A stretch of DNA of 64,000 nt, from NCBI GenBank assembly GCA_030386875.1, contig CM059576.1:67393581-67457580 (forward strand). Direction: 5' to 3'. Under the pieces are notes generated by a model that did no database searches, was not told where the DNA came from, and saw only the letters and a program-made list of their open reading frames with translations. Made by a program: the position numbers and the translations under genes. This document shows positions 46,578 through 59,609 of this stretch, piece by piece. Position 1 is the first letter of the stretch. Each line of letters begins with the position of its first letter. Source of the DNA: Morinoia aosen (Eukaryota; Arthropoda; Malacostraca; Amphipoda; Talitridae).

Positions 46578-47732
46578 TTAAGGGGGTCCTCCCGTCAAAA
46601 CTGAGTTTTTTATCCGATTGGTCTGAAATTTGGCCACTATATGTATTTTTGCAAGAAAAACATATTGTCCTCGTGTAACTTTTTTGATTTAGGCCTTAGG
46701 TTTTTTTTTATTTTTTAAAAAAACTCGTTTTTTGGTTCATTTTTGGGATGTTTTCAAAAGAATAGAAGTCAATGAATTTTTATGTTAGAACAAATACAAA
46801 GACAGTTTTTAAATCCTCGTAACATTGCAAACAAACTGACATTCTTGAATTTTCTATTTGAATTTTTTTCTATTTTTATATATGCGATATTTGATCAACA
46901 CCTAAAATATACCGATTTTTTAGGTTTTGAACTAGCAGAAAAAAAAGACAACGTACAAATTGGGAAATCGAGGAATATCAGTTTGTTAGGAATGTTTCAA
47001 GGATTTTAAAACTGTCTTTGTTTTCTTCCTAGCATAAAAACTCAATGACTTCTATTCTTTTGAATTTTGAAAATAAGTTACTTTACAGCATAGGCCAAAA
47101 ACAAAATATTTTGTTGAAGTGTAATATAATGGAAAATTTATGTAATTGAATGCTGTTTTCATTTTTATTTTGATAATCTCCATGCATAACATCATATTCA
47201 CACTGTAAATCGTAATTTAAAATTAAAAAACGAGTAAAAAAATTTTTACTTGAATCATAAAAATTATGACATTTGTTGTTTTCAGTCTGATTCTTATGAA
47301 ATTTAACTATTATATGTGACTTTTGAAAACAAACAAAATTTCCCTTATACATTTTTTTGATTTAGGCCTTAGTTTTTGAATAAATTTGACATATTGGTTT
47401 TTAGTCCACTGGTATTGATATTTCAAAAGAATAGAACTCATTGAGTTTTTGTGCTAGATAAAAAAAAGACAGTTTTAGAATCCTTGGAACATATCTAACA
47501 AAAGTACATTCGCAAATTTTCCATTTCTCCTTTTGTTTTCTTTTTATATGGGGTCAAAATGTGCTCGAAAATTTAAGATTTGGGTCCCCTTACCCCCCCT
47601 GGGGGGGTGATCTATTGTCCGTAGCGCCATAAAATTTTAGGACTGAATAGTCCACCACCTAAGGGTTCTTTTCCAACAATTACATGAAAAATACCCATCG
47701 GAGAGAAAAGGGGCCCCGGGAGGCCCCCTTAA
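46578..47732. mobile_element. TTAA-ended non-autonomous DNA element, copy 2 (1155 bp)
   Basis: The ends are TTAAGGGGGTCCTCC and, inverted, TTAAGGGGGCCTCCC, a good terminal inverted repeat including TTAA. The interior parallels copy 1 (5961-7078) from end to end. The R3 paralogue at 52070-52130 represents the site without the insertion, which supports mobility. No transposase. Confidence 0.85.
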
Positions 47733-48250
47733 TGGAGCGTTTTTGGCTTACTGTGTGCGTGGTTCACGTACACATCAATATTGTTCACATGTGTGTACAC
47801 ACACAGGAAATGACTTCTTAATAATAATCAAGACGTTATACCTGTAAAAATAAATGAGGACAAAATCTGTTCAGTGCATTTATAACTTAGAATTGAACTG
47901 TTGAACCGGGCACGAGGGAACCGATGACTCCGCCATGAGGGAAGTCTAAAGCTAGGGGCGTCGATAGTCATCGTCCAAAAGTTTAAGGAATCGTGGAAAC
48001 ACAACATGCAATTTGCAAGCTCATATACTGCTTCAAATAACTTTTGTTCTTTGCTAATTTGCAATTGTGACAAACTTGACACTGACCAAACAGGGTCCGA
48101 TCCGATATTTTGGGCGTTATTAAGAACGCTTCTAGACCCATATGCGCACACTACACGGTGCAACGGGTCTCTTTTTTCACGTTCTTGTTTTTTGGACAAT
48201 TCCTTAGTTTCTTCTTATAGTACAATATTCGTGGCAATGAAAGTTTAAAA
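47733..48250 (+). repeat. Family R3 copy 1, right part
   Basis: It matches 52130-52560: GAGGGAACCGATGACTCC, TCGATAGTCATCGTCCAAAA and GTTTAAGGAATCGTGGAAAC. The open frame on the - strand (47828-48199) is not conserved in the other copy. Confidence 0.65.
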
Positions 48251-49059
48251 GCTCCACTTTAGTCTTTTTCAGTCCATTTTTGATTCCGGCACCGGGATCT
48301 GCCTTAGCAAGTGACCACGAAGTGAGATAAATGCGTACCACTGGGCAAATTGCTCATTTATGTAAAAATGTAAATCAATAATATTTAAACCATTCTGTGA
48401 CCTTTCTTCAAACGAATTTCACCGTACGAGGTAAATATTATGGTGCTCATATATTTTGTACACTTCTTATAAAGGATAGAAGCTTATTCCACCAGTAACG
48501 TAGATTTTCCGATTCTATGGCTTACAACCTAACCAAATCAACTTCACAGTCCGGTCCGCGCGAACGTAGTCAACGTGTTGAGTCAACCGTATCTCGTTTC
48601 AGCATTTTGCAGTTAATTCGTTTATTTCTCATGTGACAAGTCAATATCAGCAGCAATGATAGGCCCAAAAACCTGAATTAAGTCTTGTTTCATCTCAGTA
48701 TTGAGTTGGCGCCGGGATCTGCCAGATGTCGACCGTGTCTCTATTGCCACACGCGTCTGCACTCGATACGCAAATTTCTGCTGTTGAAACACTCATCTCC
48801 GTTAGAAGTCTTTACTGGAGCCAGACCGATATCGTCTTCGTCACCACCATCATACGAATTTAAAGGAAAATAAATCACCAGAAAATTTATGTGTAAAGAT
48901 ATCTTCCAGGATCAACTGCATCAGCATCTTAGCATAATTTTCATTGTCTATATTTAGCTTTTACGTGAATCTCCATAATATATAGATAGATACACTGCAA
49001 AACAATGTATCATTAGTGAACAATAGTTGAAAATAAATAAGACCAAGATATGAGCAGCA
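48251..49059. other. No recognised feature
   Basis: Two copies of GGCGCCGGGATCTGCC-like wording occur (about 48285 and 48712), too short to name. Confidence 0.4.
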
Positions 49060-50110
49060 GTAACAACCGGAGAAGAGAATGTGAGGAGAGCAAGAATACC
49101 AGCAGGTGCCCCGCCACCGCACACCACTCACAGTCACGGGTAGCATGACACCGGTCTCAGCTCCTGCGTTGCCTCGGGTAGTGAACACACGCCTTTCAAT
49201 TCACTCATCGTTTGTGCAACATCACTGGTAAGGAAATAGGCATGTGCAATTAAGCTCATATAGAACCCACACGCAGATCGATACGCGTCTAGCTCTAAAC
49301 AGCTCTTCTCACTTGCGTAGGTTTCCCCGTGGCGATTTCGAAATGATTGAGAGCCCTTAGGCTCTTCAAAATATAACAACGTAATTAAAATACGCAAACT
49401 AATTGCATGTATAACACATGCCCTAGAACCCTCCATCTGATAATTACTGATGATATAAACATTGAAACTCTGAATGGGTAACTATTGTAAAAAAACAGAA
49501 AATTTTTGATCATGCCTGTTCTTGGGCAAATGCTTTATTAAAAATTGTCTTCTCATTGTTTGAATCACATAATAGGGAAAAGATGTCATTGTGAGCAGTA
49601 CCGCTGCATGGCACGCGCACGCTCGCGTTTTGAACCTCCCACCGGAGTATAACTGTATTTAACGTTGAGTTCTGTTTATTACATTCATGTTTCACTTATG
49701 CTTTTGGGTTGTTAACATAATACTTAGGTTGATTTATATTATAAATCTTTGAGTTTTATTTGGGAATAATTTTGTTAATGAAGAAAATCCTTATTTCACC
49801 AAAAAATTGAAAAACAATTGAAGATCATTTGAGTTTGTATATTGGAATGCATACAATTTTTGAGAACTCGATGAAACCTTCTATGTAGAAATGTAATTTT
49901 TGAGAACTTAATGAAACCTTCTATGTAGATATTTAATACATCGCTCGCAAATGTTCCAAATTACTTCCATGCTCTCAAGAACTCCATCAATTCGTGTTCA
50001 TCATTCCCGAAATGCTGAATAAATTCCTGGCCTTTATTTGGCATTCATATTTAATAAACTTTGCTATAAGACCGTCTCTTTGGTACCGTAGTTGATGTTA
50101 TCATCATATT
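49060..50110 (-). repeat. Family R1 copy (M2 49075-49192, M1 partial 49580-49620)
   Basis: Both cores are present in inverted orientation, with M1 cut after GCTGCATGGCACG. A 40-bp direct repeat (GAGAACTCGATGAAACCTTC / GAGAACTTAATGAAACCTTC) lies at 49860-49925. Confidence 0.7.
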
Positions 50111-50609
50111 GATTATGTTCTCTTAATATTTCAGTCTGTGTTACCGATAATATTCTTGTTTTCAATTATAGGAATGAACATAGGACTATATCGATGTTGT
50201 TTCTTACCGATTTAAATGCGATTCAATTTTTGTTCCTGCAAGTATTTTGATAATCGTACCTATAAGGTTCTTACTAACATTACAGTTTAATTTAGAAGTG
50301 GTATGGAATGTAAATATCGTTAGGTTTGTGCCTACGATATAATCCATTCTGTGAGGGGCCAATGATCCATATACGCTGAAAAATTACTAATTTAACGTAA
50401 ATAATTGCATAAAGTTTTTTTTTTATTCCAACTGATTGCGCACTTGACACGCACATGACACGTGACACGCACAGGACACACAACAAATCAGTTTCTCACG
50501 TACTAAGCCAATATCCTCGTTAAATTGTGAGGTGCAAATTTGCACTTGCGGTTGCGAGTGAACTTCATTACCGGAAGCCAAGGCCGCTCCTGCGCCCGTC
50601 CCGCTGCCT
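50111..50609. other. No recognised feature
   Basis: Includes a short CACGCACATGACACGTGACA run near 50450; no gene supported. Confidence 0.4.
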
Positions 50610-50930
50610 CTGACCTTCGTCTCGCTCTGTCTTGCTTGACCCCGCGCCGTGCAGCATCTTCGACCGACGCTTCCCAATACATATGTTCAAGTCACTTTTT
50701 GCCTTTATTTCGCCCACATCGCCCTACTTGTGTTGCATAAGAATAAATTTCAGCATTCCCCTTAACTTTCAGCAATGTAAGCGAGTGAACAATTTTACAT
50801 TAGTTATCCCCGGAATCCTCCCTCCAAAGATTTCAATGGAAGTCCTCAGTTTTTATAATACGGATTTTGACTATTTGCCTTCTCAGGGAAGATTTATACA
50901 AAAAACTAGTGTGCAAAATTAGAGGGCAGA
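50610..50930 (+). repeat. Family R2 copy 3
   Basis: It shares TCTCGCTCTGTCTTGCTTGA, CCCCGCGCCGTGCAGCATCT and TTACATTAGTTATCCC with the other copies, and a diverged 3' half. Confidence 0.7.
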
Positions 50931-51459
50931 AGCTCGATAAAGGAAACAAATCATGAATAATACGAGCACTGTTGGAGAACTAAGTGCATAGTGTCACTGC
51001 TTGGCGTAACAACCTGAAATTTCAAGTGTAAGCTTCTCGATCGTAAGCTTGAGTCGCCTCATTCACTATACTGGTTCAAATCTGTCCTGATCTGTAGGAG
51101 ACGTTAAGTATGCGAAAATCTATTGACTTTTGTAAAGCCAATCATTATGGGCTTATGATGCGGTGGAGTAAAACCTATAAAGAAATAGTGAGTGGATTCA
51201 CATGATATTCGGATAAGCTTTCATGGAGGGTTTACTCCTCGTAGAGTGATTGTACAAAGCCAGTTGAAGCAGGCGTCTTTAAATATAGGAACTTGGGTAG
51301 TGAAATACAGCCACAAGTTGAAATCATCAGACTTCTCTACCTGTTGATGTGACATTACTATAGTCATTTTGTGATTTCATTCGAAATAATTTCATATTGC
51401 TCATGTAAAATTTTAATTTTGATTGCTCGTCAGTGTGACACGGAACACCACAAAACAAA
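50931..51459. other. No recognised feature
   Basis: No gene or repeat identified. Confidence 0.4.
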
Positions 51460-52560
51460 CTTCTACGTTACACAACAAAGTGTGTAACAAAACTTCTACC
51501 TTCATGTTACAGAGTACATAGAATGTCTGTTAGGCTTAGCAACTCAAGAGTACTTGTACACGTCATTACGGTATTATAGTGTATCTGTGGGAATTAGTGC
51601 TCCCAGGGGGATTAAGTAAGGGCCTGAGCTAAAAGTTAGGTGGACTTTTTTTTTTTTAAATAGAATAGGTTTTTGTTTTGTTACGGACCAAATTTTTTCG
51701 GTTTTTGCTGTTCTGTTTTTCAGCACCTACTACTGTCTTCTTCAACTTTTTCTTGTTTCATGATCTTCTTTCCTATCTTACTGTTTCTATGCACCTTGTG
51801 CATAGATTCCGCGTTTCCTCAACTCCATACTAAATGGTGCCTTCATCCTTCCTCTCTTTGAACATCTTTGTCGTGGTAAAGGGAGGCTAAAACCTTCTGG
51901 TGCAATAATAATGCGGTATTATAGTGTAATAAAAGCTTGTACCTAATTTCATTGTTATGACAGTTTCTCATAAATAAATTTTTACATTACAAGAAAGCGC
52001 TCATTATGCACATTCCTTACCAACGAAACTTGACGGTAATTTATGAATATAAGTTTTATTCGGCGTACCTGTACGGGCGATTCATGTGCGTATTTGGCTA
52101 ATCGTAGGCATGATCCATTTATGTACACATCAGTAGTGCGCTCATGTGTGCACACTAACATAAAATTAATTATGTGAGATAATCAATGTTACACCATAAT
52201 GATTAAACATAGGCTGAATTTATTGAGTGTATTATTAATTTTGAGCTGAACTATCAATTAAACCGAGCACGAGGGAACCGATGACTCCTCCTAGAGGGAA
52301 GTCTGAAAGGGCGTCGATAGTCATCGTCCAAAAGTTTAAGGAATCGTGGAAACATGACTCATTTTCTACTTCAAATGACTTCTGCATTTTGATATTTGCG
52401 ACTGCGACGCTTACTTGACAGTTACCCACACTGACTCCCATTCGATATTGTAGAAGTTGTGACGGATTCCTTCGAGCTCAATATTGTAAAACCCCCGGGC
52501 ACAATAGGTCTGGTCTCTCTTGACGTGGGTATTTTTTCCACACTTTGTAGTTTCTATAGT
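51460..52560 (+). repeat. Family R3 copy 2
   Basis: Same order as 46280-48250 but without the TTAA element; it is itself interrupted by SINE-C copy 5. Confidence 0.65.
51584..51913 (+). mobile_element. SINE-C copy 5 with a 15-bp target duplication
   Basis: The 330-bp insert is flanked by CGGTATTATAGTGTA at 51569-51583 and 51914-51928, exact copies. It begins mid-element (TCTGTGGGAATTAGTGCTCC), so it is 5'-truncated, and ends in AATAATAATG. A 15-bp duplication, 5' truncation and a simple A/T-rich tail show it was placed by target-primed reverse transcription. Confidence 0.85.
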
Positions 52561-52760
52561 AATAAAGGCATCTACGGATGCTTTATTTCCAATCAAGCCT
52601 GATACATATCACCTTGTACATTGGATTTTCAAATGCCTTATAACTAACGCCAGGACGCTTTCCCCCGGTCAAGACCTGTACCCATTTCAGACACCTGGGT
52701 AGAGTGGGGTATTGTGCTTGGAATTTTTCTCCTATGCCCAACAGAGAAAATCGCCATGGT
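52561..52760 (-). mobile_element. tRNA-derived SINE copy S4 (5'-truncated)
   Basis: Minus orientation. The tail hairpin GCATCTACGGATGC and body are complete up to CCCAACAGAGAAAATCGCC; the tRNA-like head is missing. Confidence 0.75.
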
Positions 52761-53052
52761 CATACCATACCATTCAGGTCATACCTAGAAAACATGTGGT
52801 CTAATTTGATAACCTGTTTCTTATTTGCGTGATAATTAGGGTATTTGTTCTGTTATTGTGATAATAATGCGGATACTTTCCTAAGAATTATATTTCATTT
52901 CCCTGCCATTGGCCAGGTTGAAATTTTATGAATTTCCAATTTCCAAAATCCATAGGATATTTCCAATTTATTTTGAATTTCAAGTCCTCATAACTTTTTA
53001 GCGAGGCATTTTCAACCGTGCGATAATTGAGTGAAAAGTGTTTTCACTTTAC

Positions 53053-53345
53053 TTGCTCTCCGTGGCACAGTGGTTAAGGGATCAGCCTTGTATGTTGGAG
53101 ACGAGGGTTCGTTTCCCGGCGCTGGCGCGGAGATTTTCCCCGTTGGGTATAAGGGAAAGCTCAAGCGCAATACCCCACTCAACCCAGGTGTCGGAAATGG
53201 GTACCGGCTTTACGGGGGAACCGTCATGGTGTGCTATATACATATAGGGTTAGTTATAAGACATTTGAAAAACCAATGCTTAAGATCATTTGTATCAGTC
53301 TTGATTGGAATTAAAGCATCCCAAAGATGCCGATGTTTGTTGTGT
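53053..53345 (+). mobile_element. tRNA-derived SINE copy S5 (full length)
   Basis: Box A-like TGGCACAGTGGTTAAGGG starts at 53063 and box B GGTTCGTTTCCC at about 53106-53117. The body is close to S3 and the end is GCATCCCAAAGATGC followed by GTTTGTTGTG. An RNA polymerase III promoter is implied. Confidence 0.85.
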
Positions 53346-54479
53346 TTTGTTTTACTTCAACTGTCCCTACCTACAGCATGTTGAATTTTGTCCACCATAG
53401 TGCCGGTCATCCTGTATAGCAAAAACAATGTAATTTTGCCCACTCTTCATAAGTAAAGCCTATATATATTATTATAAATATATACAAGGATTATCCAGGC
53501 AGGTGACACACAGTTTCGGGATACAAGTTACGGCGACTCAGTTGATCGCTCCACATTGCAATTGCTTCGACCTGCAATTACAATGGTTTTCCTGGTGTTG
53601 ACTTGGGGAGGTGGGAGATTCTTTTTTATTTATATTTATTTTCCTCCTCTCGAACTTTCAGTCACATGTAAACTTTCCTGAGCCCTAACATGCTTAGAGT
53701 TTTGATAGAAAGAGTGTACGGGAAAACAGCACGTTATAATAACAAAATAATGTAGTTATCCTAAATAATTTTAGGTAATGCATAACATCAGTTTTTTTGA
53801 AACAATCATCCAATGTCCCAGGTGTAACAAACTGTGTGCTATAATCAAGAAAAAAAAAAAACATTTTTTAGACCTAATCTGAGGTGATTTATACTGAAAG
53901 GGAATTACGTGAAGGATCAAGCATTAACGTTTGTAAGGTTAAACATTATTGTTGCGAGCTGGCTGTATATCAAGTACTCGTGAACATACTATGTGCTCCT
54001 ATGAGTACACTTGCGTAACATGACACGATTAATATTCTATACCCTACTGCGAACATTTCATGTGACTTTTTGCGCACGCTCAGTTACCCGACACCGCAAC
54101 TCCGCTGCCAAATGACGACACCATTGATGTCATTACAGTCCCGCTTGCAGCCTTACAGAAGTTTCCTCCGACATAACCTACGTGTCCATTAATCGTAAAT
54201 ATATCCCTACTGTTAATTCGAAATCAATTTATAATTATACCATCTTTTTCTTTTTTAATGAAAACGATAAGTTTATTTTCAAAATACTGATCACCTACTG
54301 AACCATCGTGGATCACCTCAACTATTTTCTATTGAAGGTGAAACGAACTCTCGCCTTCTGTTTCTGCAAATATGTTTTCTATCAAATATATATGATACTA
54401 CTAACGTCAGGGTGCGAATTAAATTATTCCCAAATTAAATGAAAGGATTTCGACTATATTAAACTGTACTATTCCTTAA
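53346..54479. other. No recognised feature
   Basis: No gene or repeat identified with confidence. Confidence 0.4.
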
Positions 54480-54960
54480 ACCATCAAAACACAAAGGAAA
54501 AACATGAATGAAATAAGCAAAAACCAAAGGGTATATGCATATTTCTGGAACATTCAGAACGTGTGTGTAATATCGATTTTATAACCCCAGATATGTAACT
54601 GAGATGCACGGGTAGCGTGTTAATTTTCTACCATGCACCGGTACTGCTCCTATTAACGCCTATACACTTTCGTTTTACTAAACATATGAGAAATTCCAAT
54701 GGAAAACTTGTGAGTGAAGACAAAATTCATGAGTTTTTTCTTTAAAATAGTTACCCAATTCATATGTATTACGTTTAAGTCCTCATTAATTACGAAATGG
54801 GTCGGTCTATACCGCACCGTCTGGCATATGATCCATTTCAACGATGCACGTTGAATTTTATATTTGGAACCTCAATGAGGTGATGATTTGAAGGGTATGT
54901 GAAAGCTTAGTAGAATTAGCTGCGGGTGACTCATAAAGGTCAGTGTAAGTAAATAGTGAG
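54480..54960 (+). repeat. Family R1 fragment (M1 54590-54680)
   Basis: M1 with several substitutions (CACCGGTACTGCTCCTATTA) and the R1 segment after it; it stops before M2. Confidence 0.65.
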
Positions 54961-55299
54961 TTTATAGATTCAAACTAAATTTCAAAAGTAAAGTTGAGCA
55001 ACTGAATGCTACACACTATGTGTGTACGACATACTGTGTATACCACAGCAATCAATACTGATAATGTAAAGTTTAGTGTAAAATATTCACATTCACACAC
55101 CCCAACGTTCTGTGTATTGTGACATTTGGTGACTACCTCAAAGGTAACTCGATGCGTTGCGTTGTGTTTACTAATCAACATAGTCTAAATCTGAATAATA
55201 TAAGTAATTTTAAAACTGCACTACACAAATAATATCAAAACTGAACCGCGCAAATAATGTTAATAAATTTTTATTCATTGCTTAACTGATGCTGAAAAA

Positions 55300-56740
55300 T
55301 CCTGGCATTGTTTTTTAGGTGTCTGTTGAGTCTCACAAAGTTGATACAGTGTTCCTTGATGCTCACATCATACCTAAAAATGAACTTATACCTGAAAAGG
55401 ACTTGCGTCATTGGTTGACCAGTTGAGTATAAATTGCATATATATATTTTAAAACGATTTTTTTCATGTAACATGACACGGAATTAACGGGCCGAAAAAA
55501 ATATAAAAGGACGGACACTTCAAAATCATCCTTTTGTTCATCGGGTATAAGCTAAAATATTGTTATAGAACCGATACGGTGAATAATGAAAACTCAATTG
55601 GATATGTTGTCTATAAACTTCGATTTGACTGCAATTCTCCTATCTTCCTATCTTTTAGCGTACAAAAAATGAGTCGATTCCAACTCGTTCGAAACTTTAC
55701 GATTAAAAATTCATATAATAAAAACTGCTTCTGTACGTATTTAATTAATGGCAACATACGATGTTGCCTTTGACTGTCATTTGCTAATTCGAATTCATTA
55801 ACTGATATTACGCTATAAAATGTCTTAAGTATAGTGGTAACTCAGCCTGTGTAAAACAAAGGATCTGTCACAATTTTGAAAAAAATCAATACCTATATAA
55901 TTCATACTTGAATGACTAAACAACCATTTAATATATGAAACTGACGCTCCACAACAGTGGCTGTATTATAGTAATCGTAAAATAACACCTGACGTACGAC
56001 AACAACAAGAGAAAGAATGTGAGGAGAGCAAGAATACCAGCAGGTGCCCCGCCACCGCACACCACTGCCAGTCACGGGTCGCAAGACACCGGTCTCAGCT
56101 CCTGCAGTTGCCTCGGGTAGTGAACACCCGCCACGACTTGCGCAGTTCTGTCGTTGCTGCCGATAATCTGTCTGTCGAAATACTGTTAATTATTTTATAT
56201 GGCACACACCTGCACGCATGCAATCATGAAAGAACCACATCATATATCTTTCAAGATGACTATAATATTCCTATTGGTTAGCTGTACAGACGTTTCCAGA
56301 CACACGTTTCAGCCCTATTGGGGCCTCCAAAATTGGAAGGGACATTGGAATGTTAAATTATCTAAGGACTATATGAAATTGGAGCCATGCCATGAAATAA
56401 ACACTGAATCTGTCTCTGGCAACTGGCCATGGGTAACTATTGTAGCTGAGCACTGACCCAAAAATGATCTCGCTTGGGCCTCGCACTAATTTTCCATTGT
56501 AATTCCTCATTTGTTCAGTCGCACAAAAGTATAAAGGTGTCATTATGAGCAGAACCGCTGCATGGCACGTAATGAACACGCTACCCGTGCATCTCGGTTA
56601 CACATCTGGGATTTAGAAACAGATACTACACATACATTTTTTCGATCTTCCATAAGAGTAAATATCTGTCCGTTTGGTGTTTTCATTATTCGTGTTTCAC
56701 AGAAGTTTATCGATGGTTGAAATGATGCTCATGTTTAATT
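55300..56740 (-). repeat. Family R1 copy (M2 56020-56130, M1 56515-56625)
   Basis: Inverted copy with the distal block at 55730-55870 homologous to 45450-45520. M2 has one inserted base (GCAGTTGCC). M1 is nearly complete. Confidence 0.7.
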
Positions 56741-57369
56741 GGCACCCATTGTAGTCTGATTTTTAAATTTCGTAAGAATTATTTGATAATTTTAAATCTT
56801 CCAGCAGGTGGCCACTAGTTACTCATGATCCGCATAGAATACTGGTTGCTTTAGTCCCAATGTTGGTGGTTGAAACTTAAGTAATAAATGTTTGAGATAT
56901 GAAAACAATTTTTTCTTCCAACTACAACAGGATACTAAATGCATTTTCTAATATTGTCGCCAACAGTGGGTAGCAGTGATCTTATTGAATACAATATCAG
57001 ATACCCGATTGCTATTTATTATAAAGTATCTCTATATACATGAAATATCTGCAAATAGATATCGAATAGTTACACATAAGATCTCAGTCCCAAGGTATAC
57101 GTAAAATACCGCACAAGAGTATTGAAATCGTATCTTTTAATACGCTTCAATACTATAAGAACTGTACTACTACGGGAAAGTAAAAAAATGAACCATTGGT
57201 TACACTGAAATGCCAACCAAACAGGAACGTGTTTCCCTACTGAAACATTTCGTTAAGAATTTTTACTGCTCTCTTTACCAAGTTCTACCGGTGCCGAATT
57301 AAATTATTGAGTGCCAATTATCTCTGTACTTAATGTTAGGTCTTATAATTTAAGCATTTTTTATAGTCC

Positions 57370-57480
57370 TGGCTCGTAAAAATGTTTTCTTTATTAGCCG
57401 GGAATTGTAAACCATTTTCTTTAATATCTCTGATTCGTAAACCGTTTTCTTCAACATCCCTGTATGGTAAACAGTTATAA
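57370..57480 (+). repeat. Short tandem repeat of about 35 bp, 3-4 units
   Basis: Units end GTAAACCATTTTCTTTAATA, GTAAACCGTTTTCTTCAACA and GTAAACAGTT, separated by TCTCTGATTC- or TCCCTGTATG-like words. Confidence 0.55.
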
Positions 57481-57633
57481 AAATTACCAGTTCAATAATT
57501 GTATGAGTTAACTTAATTTGTCGTATAAGTTAACTACAAATCGACGATTAGCGCGTGATTATAAGCGGACCTGCCGCCATCATGGGCGTCTTGGTCGACG
57601 TCATCGGCGTCTGCGTCTCTGTTGGACATGTAG

Positions 57634-59582
57634 TGTTCAGTGTGTCATGTTCAGTGTGTCATGTTCAGTGTGTCATGTTCAGTGTGTCATGTTCAGTGTG
57701 TCATGTTCAGTGTGTCATGTTCAGTGTGTCATGTTCAGTGTGTCATGTTCAGTGTGTCATGTTAAGCGTGCCATGTTCAGTGTGTCATGTTCAGTGTGTC
57801 ATGTTCAGTGTGTCATGTTCAGTGTGTCATGTTCAGTGTGTCATGTTCAGTGTGTCATGTTCAGTGTGTCATGTTCAGTGTGTCATGTTCAGTGTGTCAT
57901 GTTAGTGTGTCATGTTCAGTGTGTCATGTTAGTGTGTCATGTTCAGTGTGTCATGTTCAGTGTGTCATGTTAGTGTGTCATGTTCAGTGTGTCATGTTCA
58001 GTGTGTCATGTTCAGTGTGTCATGTTCAGTGTGTCATGTTCAGTGTGTCATGTTCAGTGTGTCATGTTCAGTGTGTCATGTTCAGTGTGTCATGTTCAGT
58101 GTGTCATGTTCAGTGTGTCATGTTCAGTGTGTCATGTTCAGTGTGTCATGTTAGTGTGTCATGTTCAGTGTGTCATGTTAGTGTGTCATGTTCAGTGTGT
58201 CATGTTAGTGTGTCATGTTCAGTGTGTCATGTTAGTGTGTCATGTTCAGTGTGTCATGTTAGTGTGTCATGTTCAGTGTGTCATGTTAGTGTGTCATGTT
58301 CAGTGTGTCATGTTAGTGTGTCATGTTCAGTGTGTCATGTTAGTGTGTCATGTTCAGTGTGTCATGTTAGTGTGTCATGTTCAGTGTGTCATGTTCAGTG
58401 TGTCATGTTCAGTGTGTCATGTTAGTGTGTCATGTTCAGTGTGTCATGTTCAGTGTGTCATGTTCAGTGTGTCATGTTCAGTGTGTCATGTTAGTGTGTC
58501 ATGTTAGTGTGTCATGTTCAGTGTGTCATGTTAGTGTGTCATGTTCAGTGTGTCATGTTCAGTGTGTCATGTTAGTGTGTCATGTTCAGTGTGTCATGTT
58601 CAGTGTGTCATGTTCAGTGTGTCATGTTCAGTGTGTCATGTTCAGTGTGTCATGTTCAGTGTGTCATGTTCAGTGTGTCATGTTAGTGTGTCATGTTCAG
58701 TGTGTCATGTTCAGTGAGTCATGTTCAGTGTGTCATGTTCAGTGTGTCATGTTCAGTGTGTCATGTTCAGTGTGTCATGTTCAGTGTGTCATGTTAGTGT
58801 GTCATGTTCAGTGTGTCATGTTCAGTGTGTCATGTTCAGTGTGTCATGTTCAGTGTGTCATGTTCAGTGTGTCATGTTCAATGTGTCATGTTCAGTGAGT
58901 CATGTTCAGTGTGACATGTTCAGTGTGTCATGTTCAGTGTGTCATGTTCTTCAGTGTGTCATGTTCAGTGTGTCATGTTCAGTGTGTCATGTTCAGTGTG
59001 TCATGTTCAGTGTGTCATGTTAGTGTGTCATGTTCAGTGTGTCATGTTCAGTGTGTCATGTTCAGTGTGTCATGTTCAGTGTGTCATGTTCAGTGTGTCA
59101 TGTTCAATGTGTCATGTTCAGTGAGTCATGTTCAGTGTGACATGTTCAGTGTGTCATGTTCAGTGTGTCATGTTCAGTGTATCGTGTTCAGTGTGTCATG
59201 TTCAGTGTGTCATGTTCAGTGTGTCATGTTCAGTGTGTCATGTTCAGTGTGTCATGTTCAGTGTGTCATGTTCAGCGTGTCATGTTCAGTGTGTCATGTT
59301 CAGTGAGTCATGTTCAGTGTGTCATGTTCAGTGTGTCATGTTCAGTGTGTCATGTTCAGCGTGTCATGTTCAGTGTGCCATGTTCAGTGAGTCATGTTCA
59401 GTGTGTCATGTTCAGAGTGTCATGTTCAGTGTGTCATGTTCAGTGTGTCATGTTCAGTGTGTCATGTTCAGTGTGTCATGTTCAGTGTGTCATGTTCAGC
59501 GTGTCATGTTCAGTGTGTCATGTTCAGTGAGTCATGTTCAGTGTGTCATGTTCAGGGTACCATGTTCAGTGTGTCATGTTCA
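57634..59582 (+). repeat. 14/13-bp minisatellite, about 140 units
   Basis: The main unit is TTCAGTGTGTCATG (14 bp); a shorter form, TTAGTGTGTCATG (13 bp), is interspersed. From about 58140 to 58380 the two alternate strictly, giving a 27-bp higher-order unit about nine times. Variants (GAGTCATG, GTGACATG, GCGTGTC) cluster in the last 700 bp. No frame of the plus strand has a stop for long distances, so long Cys/Val/Ser-rich open frames arise (MFSVSCSVCHVQCV repeated). They are not evidence of a gene. Confidence 0.95.
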
Positions 59583-59609
59583 TCACGCATCCCTTAAGAT
59601 TATTTGTGC

